From assembly GCA_002422455.1 (NCBI GenBank), contig DIVK01000069.1, forward strand, positions 2,160 through 10,942: a stretch of DNA of 8,783 nucleotides, given 5' to 3'. Both the position numbers and the translations under genes were made by a program. How positions within the stretch are numbered: the first letter of the stretch is position 1; each line of letters opens with the position of its first letter. Under the pieces are notes generated by a model. That model was given only the letters and a program-made list of their open reading frames with translations. It was not told the DNA's origin and did no database searches. Positions 1 to 5,570 of this stretch are shown in pieces. This stretch comes from Rhodoferax sp. UBA6134. GTDB lineage: Bacteria > Pseudomonadota > Gammaproteobacteria > Burkholderiales > Burkholderiaceae_C.

Positions 1-630
1 ACCAACGGCCCCAGGGGGATGGACCAGATTGACTCCATCAGTTTCTTTGGGTTCGACCTGGGCAAGCCAATTGACATTGCCGGTTTTGAGCTGGCGTCGG
101 TGTCGCTTTACTACTACCTGTTTCTGGCGTTGGTGCTGCTGAGCATCGTGATCTCGCACCGCTTGCAGCACTCGCGCGTGGGCCGCGCCTGGGTGGCGAT
201 TCGGGAGGATGAAATTGCCGCCAGGGCGATGGGCATCAACACCCGCAACCTGAAACTGTTGGCCTTCGGCATGGGGGCCAGCTTTGGTGGTGTGTCGGGT
301 GCCATGTTCGCCTCCTTCCAGGGCTTCATTTCACCCGAGTCCTTCAGTCTGATGGAGTCGGTGATGATCGTGGCCATGGTGGTGCTGGGCGGTCTGGGGC
401 ACTTGCCGGGCGTCGTTCTGGGTGCGGTGCTGCTGTCGGCTCTGCCGGAGGTGTTGCGTTATGTGGCCGGGCCCCTGCAGAGCAGGACCGATGGGCGGCT
501 GGATGCCTCGATTTTGCGCCAGCTGCTGATTGCGCTGACCATGATCAGCGTCATGTTGCTGCGGCCCCGCGGCCTGTGGCCGGCGCCCGACCACGGCAGG
601 GCGCTGCCAGGCATGCGAGGTGGCGCATGA
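1..630 (+). CDS. livM: Branched-chain amino acid ABC transporter permease LivM, C-terminal part (5' truncated)
   Basis: This is the membrane permease subunit of a LivFGHMJ-type importer, which with LivH forms the inner-membrane channel for leucine/isoleucine/valine or related amides and acids. The frame is open from the first base of the window, so the gene starts outside it. The 209 residues seen are the C-terminal half or more of a protein that is usually about 330-420 residues long. Visible family features are the cytoplasmic loop that contacts the ATPases (IREDEIAARAMGINT, followed by KLLAF), the FQGFISPESFSLMESV stretch, the MVVLGGLGHLPGVVLGAVLL membrane segment, and the closing LLRPRGLWP. 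Several hydrophobic segments are present, for example the one beginning SLYYYLFLALVLLSIVI. The internal ATG at position 19 is not the real start, because the conserved TNGP stretch lies before it. The stop overlaps the livG start (ATGA), so the two are probably translationally coupled. The family call is firm. The exact substrate (amino acids, urea or aromatic acids) cannot be read from this part. Confidence 0.93.
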   Translation, partial: TNGPRGMDQIDSISFFGFDLGKPIDIAGFELASVSLYYYLFLALVLLSIVISHRLQHSRVGRAWVAIREDEIAARAMGINTRNLKLLAFGMGASFGGVSGAMFASFQGFISPESFSLMESVMIVAMVVLGGLGHLPGVVLGAVLLSALPEVLRYVAGPLQSRTDGRLDASILRQLLIALTMISVMLLRPRGLWPAPDHGRALPGMRGGA

Positions 631-1397
631 GTGACACGGTACTCAGGGTTGCCGGCGTTTCCAAACGCTTCGGTGGCCTGCAGGCCCTGCGCGAGGTGAG
701 CCTCCAGATCGGGCGCGGTCAGGTTTATGGTTTGATCGGCCCCAATGGCGCCGGTAAAACCACCTTCTTCAATGTGCTGACCGGCCTCTGTACGCCTGAC
801 AGCGGCAGTTTCGAGCTGGCCGGTAAAACTTATCGGCCGACGGCGGTGCATGAGGTGGCCAAAGCCGGCATAGCGCGCACCTTTCAGAACATTCGCTTGT
901 TTTCTGAGATGACCGCGCTGGAAAATGTGATGGTAGGGCGGCATGTCCGCACCCATTCGGGTGTGCTGGGGGCGGTTTTCCGCACACCGGGTTTCAGGGC
1001 GGAAGAAGCGGCCACTGCCGCAAGCGCGCGCGAGCTGCTGGACTATGTGGGCATTGGTGCATTGGCCGACTGCAAGGCCCGCACCCTGAGCTACGGCGAC
1101 CAGCGCCGGCTGGAAATTGCGCGCGCCCTGGCAACCGACCCGCAATTGATTGCGCTGGATGAACCCGCCGCCGGCATGAACGCCACCGAGAAAGTCATGT
1201 TGCGTGTCCTGATTGAAAAAATCAGAAGCGACGGGCGCACCATTTTGCTCATCGAGCACGATGTCAAGCTGGTGATGGGCCTGTGTGACCGGGTGACGGT
1301 GCTGGACTACGGCAAGCAGATTGCCGACGGTACACCGGCCGAAGTGCAGAGAAACGAAAAAGTCATCGAAGCCTACCTTGGCATCAGCGGCCACTGA
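627..1397 (+). CDS. livG: Branched-chain amino acid ABC transporter ATP-binding protein LivG
   Basis: One of the two cytoplasmic ATPases that drive the LivHM permease. The 256 residues match the usual LivG length. All ABC motifs are present: Walker A GPNGAGKT (about 38-45), Q-loop in RTFQNIR (Q87), signature LSYGDQRR (154-161), Walker B LIALDEP (174-180) and the H-loop His211 in LIEHD. The short LSYG-type signature followed by LEIARAL and DEPAAGMN is diagnostic of LivG rather than LivF. Common family members have Q where this one has D (YGDQRR), and L where it has M (AAGMN); both are mild changes. The start chosen is the ATG overlapping the livM stop. It has GAGG at 617-620, 6 nt upstream, and the protein then begins with the usual family N-terminus. 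A GTG at 576 would only add a poorly conserved extension inside livM. livF follows after 9 nt. Confidence 0.95.
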   Translation: MSDTVLRVAGVSKRFGGLQALREVSLQIGRGQVYGLIGPNGAGKTTFFNVLTGLCTPDSGSFELAGKTYRPTAVHEVAKAGIARTFQNIRLFSEMTALENVMVGRHVRTHSGVLGAVFRTPGFRAEEAATAASARELLDYVGIGALADCKARTLSYGDQRRLEIARALATDPQLIALDEPAAGMNATEKVMLRVLIEKIRSDGRTILLIEHDVKLVMGLCDRVTVLDYGKQIADGTPAEVQRNEKVIEAYLGISGH

Positions 1398-1406
1398 GTA
1401 ATCACC

Positions 1407-2120
1407 ATGACAATCTTGCTTAAAGTGACCGGCCTCAAAGTGGCGTACGGCGGCATCCAGGCCGTCAAAGGGGTGGATTTTGACGTGCGCGCGGGCGAAC
1501 TGGTGTCGCTGATTGGCTCCAATGGGGCGGGCAAAACCACCACCATGAAGGCCATCACCGGCACCCTGCCCATGAGCGCTGGCGACATCGAATACCTGGG
1601 TAAAAGCATTCGCGGTCAGGGGCCGTGGGATTTGGTGCGGCAGGGGCTGGCCATGGTGCCCGAGGGGCGCGGCGTGTTCACCCGCATGACCATCCTTGAG
1701 AATCTGCAGATGGGCGCCTACATCCGGAATGACAAGGCCGCCATTCTGGCTGACCTCGACAAGGTATTGGCCACTTTTCCGCGTTTGAAAGAGCGTCACG
1801 ATCAATTGGCCGGCACCCTGTCCGGCGGTGAGCAGCAAATGCTGGCTGTGGGCCGCGCACTGATGAGCCGGCCCAGGCTTCTGCTGCTCGATGAGCCCTC
1901 CATGGGACTGTCGCCCCTGATGGTGGACAAGATTTTCGAAGTGGTGCGCGAGGTCTGCGCGCAGGGCGTGACCGTGCTGCTGGTGGAGCAAAACGCCAGC
2001 CGCGCCCTGGCGATTGCCGATCGCGCCTGCGTCATGGAATCCGGCCTTGTCACCCTGCGGGGCGACGCCAGGGAGCTGTTGAATGACCCCAAAGTGCGTG
2101 CGGCTTACCTGGGCGAGTAG
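1407..2120 (+). CDS. livF: Branched-chain amino acid ABC transporter ATP-binding protein LivF
   Basis: The second ATPase of the Liv importer, which pairs with LivG on the cytoplasmic face of LivHM. The 237 residues are the normal length. Motifs are Walker A GSNGAGKT (37-44), the LivF-typical MVPEGRGVF (83-91), signature LSGGEQQ (138-144), and Walker B LLLLDEP followed by SMGLSPL (158-171). The usual H-loop His is replaced by Gln195 in LLVEQNA, which is normal for LivF and not a defect. The gene is in the same direction as livG and separated from it by 9 nt, so the two are co-transcribed. No good Shine-Dalgarno sequence precedes the ATG, which fits translation by ribosomes arriving from livG. 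No convincing terminator with a T-run is seen in the 118 nt after the gene. Confidence in function is high; the transported substrate is not determined by the ATPase sequence. Confidence 0.95.
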   Translation: MTILLKVTGLKVAYGGIQAVKGVDFDVRAGELVSLIGSNGAGKTTTMKAITGTLPMSAGDIEYLGKSIRGQGPWDLVRQGLAMVPEGRGVFTRMTILENLQMGAYIRNDKAAILADLDKVLATFPRLKERHDQLAGTLSGGEQQMLAVGRALMSRPRLLLLDEPSMGLSPLMVDKIFEVVREVCAQGVTVLLVEQNASRALAIADRACVMESGLVTLRGDARELLNDPKVRAAYLGE

Positions 2121-2189
2121 CGTAAAAGACCCGTATGTGCCGCCGCGTCGGCCAAAGGCCTGCCGTGTAAGATTTTTCTGCCGGATTGT

Positions 2190-2203
2190 TTGATTTTGCT
2201 CAA
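2190..2203 (+). promoter_or_regulatory. Putative FNR/Anr-type binding site upstream of the Crp/Fnr gene
   Basis: TTGATTTTGCTCAA matches the FNR consensus TTGAT-N4-ATCAA at 9 of the 10 defined bases. Its centre is at 2196.5. If it acts as a class II activator site (centre at -41.5), transcription would start at 2238, one base before the ATG of the next gene. A weak -10 candidate, CAAAGT at 2226-2231, has the matching position. The protein encoded downstream carries an FNR-type recognition helix, so autoregulation is possible. Control by a separate oxygen-sensing FNR is equally compatible. The match is seen directly; the function is inferred. Confidence 0.5.
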
Positions 2204-2238
2204 GGTCTCTGGATGCTGGGCGCGGCAAAGTCGGCTCC

Positions 2239-2862
2239 ATGGTATCCGTCCAGGTCATTGATCCTTTTGCCGAGCGGTGGGTGGCGGCGCGGGGCGAGTC
2301 TTTGCTTCGGCGTACGCTTGCCTCGCCCTGGGTTGGTTACGTGGAGTCGGGTCGCGTGGCCCTGGGGGTGATGGAGGGGGATGTGCTGGTGCATCAGTTG
2401 GGCGTGGTGGAGGGGCCCTGCTGGCTGGAGGCCACCTCTGCGGTGCTGAACCTGCCGCACGCCGTGGACGCAGTGGCGGAAACCGAAGTCTGTTTGCGGC
2501 GTGTGTCGGTGCTTGAGTTTCGTCGTTCGTTGTCGGACATGTCGTCACAGGCCCAGGCCGTGTTGCACGACGTGGCCATGGCGCACCGTCAGCAAACCGA
2601 GTTGGCCATCAGCCGCCAGGCAAAAGACGCCGAGGCTCGCTGTGCCGAGTGGCTGCTGCGCCATGCCCGGACCGGTGATCAAGGCGCCATGGCGGTGCAG
2701 CTGCAGCAGCGCAAACGATCGATTGCGGCGCAATTGGGTATTGCGCCGGAGACACTGTCGCGTGTGTTGCGCCATCTGCGTGAGCGCAGCCTGATCAGTG
2801 GTTCGGGCCGGGTCTTGAATCTGGATGACCCCATCGGTTTGAGGTCGCTGGCGGGGATTTGA
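2239..2862 (+). CDS. Crp/Fnr-family transcriptional regulator with FNR-type HTH
   Basis: A 207-residue DNA-binding regulator of the Crp/Fnr superfamily. The C-terminal winged helix-turn-helix is clear: KRSIAAQLGIAPETLSRVLRHL at 159-180, then the wing SGSGRVLNLDDP. The recognition helix carries E171, S174 and R175 in the ETLSR pattern. In FNR this pattern reads TTGAT half-sites, whereas CRP has RETVGR. The N-terminal sensor half (about 1-110) is short and divergent. It lacks the FNR N-terminal cysteine cluster; only isolated Cys61, Cys85 and Cys135 are seen. I also see no cAMP-binding signature, so the signal is unknown. An in-frame stop at 2191-2193 with no other ATG or GTG in between makes 2239 the likely start, although it has no Shine-Dalgarno. 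The gene lies 118 nt after livF in the same direction and converges with the minus-strand pair. A role in liv control is conceivable but has no direct support. The family call is firm; no symbol is assigned. Confidence 0.85.
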   Translation: MVSVQVIDPFAERWVAARGESLLRRTLASPWVGYVESGRVALGVMEGDVLVHQLGVVEGPCWLEATSAVLNLPHAVDAVAETEVCLRRVSVLEFRRSLSDMSSQAQAVLHDVAMAHRQQTELAISRQAKDAEARCAEWLLRHARTGDQGAMAVQLQQRKRSIAAQLGIAPETLSRVLRHLRERSLISGSGRVLNLDDPIGLRSLAGI

Positions 2863-2908
2863 GCAGACAACCGGCCGGTGGCGGGGCTGCCCACTTTCTC
2901 TCGGTGTC

Positions 2909-3226
2909 TTACTTGGGTGACATGGGCTGCAGCAAGGTGGGGTGTTGCTGCGCGCGGATCGGCTCGCCGCCGACAATGCGCGTCGGCAACCCCTCCACGG
3001 TGCCTGGCAGGTGCGTCGTTGCGCCGCCGGGCGTGTAGTGCAGTACCACGACGCGCCGCCCGCCGGCATCCCGTTCGATCCAGACGCCGTCGATGCCGGG
3101 GATGCGCATCAGTTGGTCAGTGGTGGCTTGTGGGAGGCGGTCGGCATCCGGCGCCGGTTGTCTGGTGACCGGCGCCGGCTCCGCAGCAAGAAAATCCAAC
3201 GACCCAGGTGGCAGGCTGGTTACCAC
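2909..3226 (-). CDS. Small protein resembling the N-terminal module of the neighbouring NAL1-like protease
   Basis: A 105-residue protein of unknown function. It has no signal peptide and no membrane segment. Residues 1-35 are Pro/Ala-rich and probably disordered. Residues about 41-101 form a compact module: IPGIDGVWIERD, then RRVVVLHYT, a loop, LPGTVEGLPTRIVGGEPIRAQ and HPTLLQP. Aligned by eye, this follows the pre-catalytic part of the adjacent protease (ANIVGVGIGLGDG, PVLEVYTLEP, FPIHAVHTGVIDAQPHRMRLRP), with the same order of strands and a shared closing pattern. It therefore looks like a free-standing copy of that module without the catalytic domain. The start is a GTG supported by AAGGAG at 3234-3239, 7 nt away. 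The gene lies 64 nt downstream of the protease on the same strand, probably in one operon. A propeptide-like inhibitor, chaperone or substrate adaptor are guesses. The gene itself is well supported; the function is not. Confidence 0.75.
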   Translation of the reverse strand: MVTSLPPGSLDFLAAEPAPVTRQPAPDADRLPQATTDQLMRIPGIDGVWIERDAGGRRVVVLHYTPGGATTHLPGTVEGLPTRIVGGEPIRAQQHPTLLQPMSPK

Positions 3227-3233
3227 GGCTATT

Positions 3234-3239
3234 CTCCTT
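3234..3239 (-). promoter_or_regulatory. Ribosome binding site that fixes a GTG start
   Basis: Read on the minus strand, AAGGAG lies 7 nt before the GTG at 3226-3224. It is close to the ideal anti-16S sequence and correctly spaced. It supports the GTG start of the 105-residue protein and supports this short reading frame as a real gene. Confidence 0.75.
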
Positions 3240-3290
3240 GTTACTGGCGCGAAGCTTGGGCAAACAATACATGGCAGGGATTGTGAACCA

Positions 3291-4457
3291 TCAGGTCACC
3301 AGTTGCACGTCCAATCTCGCCAGCACGCCTGCGATCGGATTAGCGAAGGTGGTTCCGCCGCCACCCGCGAACAGCAAGGCCACCGGCGCACGGCGCGCAT
3401 CCCAGGTCCAGATGAGTGAACCCGAGTCACCGCCGGCACTGAAGTTGCCGCTGGGCGAGCGCACCGCTATCTGGTTGGTGAAGCGCGCCACGCGGCCGCC
3501 GCCGTAGTTGACGTTGATGGTAACGCCGACTGCCGTGATCCTGCCGCTGGTGAGCTGCGTCGTCCGTCCCGATTTGCCGACAGGCATCCCCAGAGCCGCC
3601 GCGACCGGTGTTGCGCCAACGCGAAAATAACGAATGATCCCGCCGGAGATGTACATCAACTCGCGGCGCACGCGCTCCGGCCAGGCCCAGGCGGTGGCGC
3701 AATCGACGATGTTGGCGCTGCCTGCGGCGAAATTGATCGGCACGAAGCGTTCGAGCACCGCGACCTTGTCGGCGGGATTGCGCCCGCCGTCATAGGGGCC
3801 GGGTTGAAGGATCGATTCGCCCAGCGGTCCGCCGTTGGTGTTCGCCAGCACGTGGTTGTTGCTCAGGATCATCAGCCGGTTGATGCGCGGGGCGCTGCGG
3901 CCGCGCACCAGGCAACCGAGCGTGCCGGCGGTGATCAGGCGGTGTCCGACGCTGATGCCACCCGGCGCCGGCCGCAGGCGCATGCGGTGTGGCTGTGCGT
4001 CAATCACACCGGTATGCACGGCATGAATTGGAAAGTCGCTGTCGGCGAGTGCCGAGATGCCCGCCACCGAGGCGAGCCGGGCGCATAGATCGCCTGCCGA
4101 CTCGGGCTCGAGCGTGTAAACCTCAAGCACAGGATCGCCTGGTGAACCCGCCGTCGACGTGCCGTCGCCCAGACCGATGCCGACGCCAACGATGTTGGCG
4201 TCCATGGCGGCCTGCGACTGCGCCCCGGTTTCCTCACCGCTGATGCTGGCCAGCAACTTCTCCAGCGCCATCTTTACGGAAAGTATTTGACTGTCGACGC
4301 CGGACAGGAACGCCTCGACCTCGGATTCCGCGGCTTCGGCGGCCATCGCCTCGTCCGAACCCGGTGCTTCGTAGCCCGAAAGCTCGCCTGATGTCTCCGC
4401 TTGTCCGTCGCCGGAATCGGGTTCCTGGAATTCGCTCTGTGATTTTTTCGTTGCCAT
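3291..4457 (-). CDS. Trypsin-like (chymotrypsin-fold, NAL1-like) serine protease, probably cytoplasmic
   Basis: A 388-residue serine protease homologue. A full catalytic triad can be placed: His202 in ILSNNHVLANTN, Asp252 in NIVDCATA and Ser345 in GGDSGSLIW. The stretches RPAPGGISVGH (162-172), ITAGTLGCLV (175-184) and ILQPGPYDGG (216-225) are, from memory, hallmarks of bacterial proteases related to plant NAL1; GKSGRTTQLTSGRI (294-307) is also typical. Residues 1-80 are acidic and low-complexity, with many E, D, S, A and G, and there is no signal peptide, so it probably acts in the cytoplasm. Residues about 86-162 form a pre-catalytic module that resembles the whole of the small protein encoded just downstream. 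The start is fixed by AAAGGAG at 4463-4469, 5 nt before the ATG. The gene is divergent from rsuA and preceded by a gene-poor, partly AT-rich gap. Substrate and physiological role are unknown. The protease fold is confident; the NAL1 relationship rests on motif memory, not on a search. Confidence 0.85.
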   Translation of the reverse strand: MATKKSQSEFQEPDSGDGQAETSGELSGYEAPGSDEAMAAEAAESEVEAFLSGVDSQILSVKMALEKLLASISGEETGAQSQAAMDANIVGVGIGLGDGTSTAGSPGDPVLEVYTLEPESAGDLCARLASVAGISALADSDFPIHAVHTGVIDAQPHRMRLRPAPGGISVGHRLITAGTLGCLVRGRSAPRINRLMILSNNHVLANTNGGPLGESILQPGPYDGGRNPADKVAVLERFVPINFAAGSANIVDCATAWAWPERVRRELMYISGGIIRYFRVGATPVAAALGMPVGKSGRTTQLTSGRITAVGVTINVNYGGGRVARFTNQIAVRSPSGNFSAGGDSGSLIWTWDARRAPVALLFAGGGGTTFANPIAGVLARLDVQLVT

Positions 4458-4462
4458 AAAGA

Positions 4463-4469
4463 CTCCTTT
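4463..4469 (-). promoter_or_regulatory. Strong ribosome binding site of the protease gene
   Basis: On the minus strand, AAAGGAG precedes the ATG at 4457 by 5 nt. Both genes of this minus-strand pair have near-ideal Shine-Dalgarno sequences, unlike the rsuA and EI24 genes nearby. Confidence 0.75.
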
Positions 4470-4472
4470 GAC

Positions 4473-4486
4473 AGGCCGTCAGGCCT
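4473..4486 (-). repeat. Short hairpin just upstream of the protease ribosome binding site
   Basis: AGGCC and GGCCT arms of 5 bp flank a 4-nt loop, 3 nt upstream of the Shine-Dalgarno in the minus-strand leader. The hairpin is small and could be chance in GC-rich DNA. If the leader is transcribed it might influence ribosome access. Confidence 0.3.
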
Positions 4487-4614
4487 TCTGGATTGAACAA
4501 ACGAAACGACCGGACGTGATTTACCGCCGGCGTCCTTCATAAGGCCGGCCTCGCGGCCCACCCCTGGTGGCAATTTAGGTTTGACGGACTTTTTATTCGT
4601 TGAGCAAACGCAAT

Positions 4615-4634
4615 GTAATTTGAGGTAATTTGTT
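4615..4634. repeat. 10-bp phased direct repeat
   Basis: GTAATTTGAG is followed directly by GTAATTTGTT, so GTAATTTG occurs twice with a 10-bp period, one helical turn. A related GGTAATTAAA follows at 4651. It lies in the AT-rich core upstream of the protease gene and could be a protein-binding array, but AT-rich sequence produces such repeats easily. Confidence 0.4.
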
Positions 4635-4639
4635 GCAAA

Positions 4640-4666
4640 ATGTATTTAACGGTAATTAAAATACAT
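4640..4666. repeat. Inverted repeat in the AT-rich core, candidate operator
   Basis: ATGTATTT (4640-4647) and AAATACAT (4659-4666) are perfect 8-bp inverted arms with an 11-nt spacer, centred at 4653. There is no T-run after the second arm, so a terminator is unlikely. The form fits the binding site of a dimeric regulator in front of the protease operon. It could also be chance in sequence this rich in A and T. Confidence 0.4.
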
Positions 4667-4779
4667 CAAATTCAATTAAATTTTTGTAGATGAGGGTTGC
4701 CGCCTTGGTTTGCCGCTGCGTGAGTGGATGTTCCCAGAGTGCGTGTCGGGCCCGCTTTTACGTTGATTGCGCAGGCCTT

Positions 4780-4788
4780 TGCGATACT
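4780..4788 (+). promoter_or_regulatory. Putative extended -10 promoter of rsuA
   Basis: TGCGATACT fits the extended -10 form TG-n-TATAAT, with GATACT at 4783-4788. No good -35 is present at normal spacing; TTGATT at 4763-4768 is only 14 nt away. A start 7 nt after this -10 falls on the A of the rsuA ATG (4795), which would make the mRNA leaderless. Confidence 0.4.
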
Positions 4789-4794
4789 CGGTGC

Positions 4795-5538
4795 ATGCAG
4801 TTACAAGACATTCTTTATTCCCAGGGTTTCGGCACCCGCCGCGTGTGCGCGGGGTTGATTCAGCAGGGTCTGGTTCAGGTTTATGCGTCAAATGAGGTTG
4901 TCGCTCCCGTCGAATGCAGGCAGGCTGCTGCCGAGTTTGTCGCGGATGGGTTGCGCTTCAGGGTGCAGGGCGTCGACTGGCCCTATCACGAAAAAGCGTA
5001 TGTGATGTTGCATAAACCCACCGCCACCGAGTGCTCACAAAAGCCCTCGACCTACCCCAGCGTTTACACCTTGTTGCCGTCGCCGCTGCGCCTGCGGCCA
5101 CAAAAAGGCGCGGTGCAGGGGGTGCAGGCGGTGGGGCGGCTGGATCAGGACACCACCGGGCTGCTGCTGTTGACGGATGACGGCAAGTTCATCCACCGCA
5201 TGAGTTCACCCCGCCACCACGTGCCCAAGGTGTATGAAGTGACGGTCAAGCATCCGCTGGATGAAGCCCAGATCAACAAGTTGCTGGCTGGCGTGGTGCT
5301 GGACGATGACCCGAAACCGGTGCAGGCGGCGGCCTGCGAGGCAGTGTCAAGCCATCACCTGCGTCTGACCCTGACCGAGGGCAAGTACCACCAGGTCAAG
5401 CGCATGGTGGCTGCCGTCAGCAACCGGGTGGAAGCTTTGCACCGCTCGCAGGTGGGCGGCTTGCGATTGCCCGACGATCTGGCGCCGGGCCAGTGGCGCT
5501 GGCTGAGCCCGGCGGAGCTGGCCAGCATCTCCGGCTGA
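4795..5538 (+). CDS. rsuA: 16S rRNA pseudouridine(516) synthase RsuA
   Basis: RsuA converts U516 of 16S rRNA to pseudouridine during small-subunit assembly. The 247 residues begin with an S4-like RNA-binding domain (about 1-45, QDILYSQGFGTRRVCAGLIQ) and continue into the catalytic domain. The catalytic Asp117 is in GRLDQDTTGLLLLTDDG. The stretches SSPRHHVPKVYEVTV, LTEGKYHQVKRMVAAV and LHRSQVGGL match the RsuA group closely and fit RsuA better than RluB/E/F. The start chosen is the ATG at 4795, where the S4 domain begins. The frame runs back to 4690, but that would add 35 Cys-rich residues with no family counterpart. The protein is slightly longer than E. coli RsuA (231 residues), partly through a loop near 96-110. 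No Shine-Dalgarno precedes the start. The EI24 gene follows after 32 nt. The family is certain; U516 specificity is inferred. Confidence 0.9.
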   Translation: MQLQDILYSQGFGTRRVCAGLIQQGLVQVYASNEVVAPVECRQAAAEFVADGLRFRVQGVDWPYHEKAYVMLHKPTATECSQKPSTYPSVYTLLPSPLRLRPQKGAVQGVQAVGRLDQDTTGLLLLTDDGKFIHRMSSPRHHVPKVYEVTVKHPLDEAQINKLLAGVVLDDDPKPVQAAACEAVSSHHLRLTLTEGKYHQVKRMVAAVSNRVEALHRSQVGGLRLPDDLAPGQWRWLSPAELASISG

Positions 5539-5558
5539 GGTGCCGTGGTCGCGCGGGT

Positions 5559-5564
5559 TATGCT
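5559..5564 (+). promoter_or_regulatory. Possible -10 element directly before the EI24 gene
   Basis: TATGCT (4 of 6 bases of TATAAT) ends 6 nt before the ATG at 5571, and no Shine-Dalgarno is present. A weak CTGAGG lies 18 nt upstream. If active, transcription would start at the ATG itself. The alternative is simple read-through from rsuA. Confidence 0.3.
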
Positions 5565-5570
5565 CGCTCC

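Larger units (their letters stand above)
4458..4794. other. Gene-free divergent intergenic region with an AT-rich core
   Basis: This 337-bp gap lies between the start codons of the minus-strand protease and the plus-strand rsuA. I see no credible gene. Positions 4611-4690 contain only 17 G/C out of 80 bases (21%), in sharp contrast to the GC-rich flanks. The AT-rich core probably contains the promoter of the protease operon. One weak minus-strand candidate is TTTGCA, 16 nt, TACATT, but none stands out. The reading frames that extend rsuA back to 4690 or the protease leader to 4573 do not look like conserved protein. Confidence 0.6.

Noticed and set aside
2144..2165. GGCC-AAA-GGCC repeat after livF as a terminator
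   Set aside because: The stem is only 4 bp and is not followed directly by a T-run, so it does not qualify as an intrinsic terminator.
459..2258. Long 599-codon open frame on the minus strand antisense to livG and livF
   Set aside because: It mirrors two certain genes in high-GC DNA. The protein is rich in His, Gln, Gly and Arg without recognisable domains, as expected from codon-bias shadows.
2870..2879. ACCGGCCGGT palindrome between the Crp/Fnr gene and the minus-strand small gene as a bidirectional terminator
   Set aside because: It is a 10-bp perfect palindrome with no loop and no T-run on either side, and such GC palindromes are common in this genome type.
4274..4573. 99-codon minus-strand frame overlapping the start of the protease gene
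   Set aside because: It overlaps the protease in another frame, has no ribosome binding site and gives a basic, low-complexity product.
4690..4794. N-terminal extension of RsuA from an upstream ATG
   Set aside because: The 35 extra residues are Cys-rich and unlike any S4-domain start; the family N-terminus begins at 4795.
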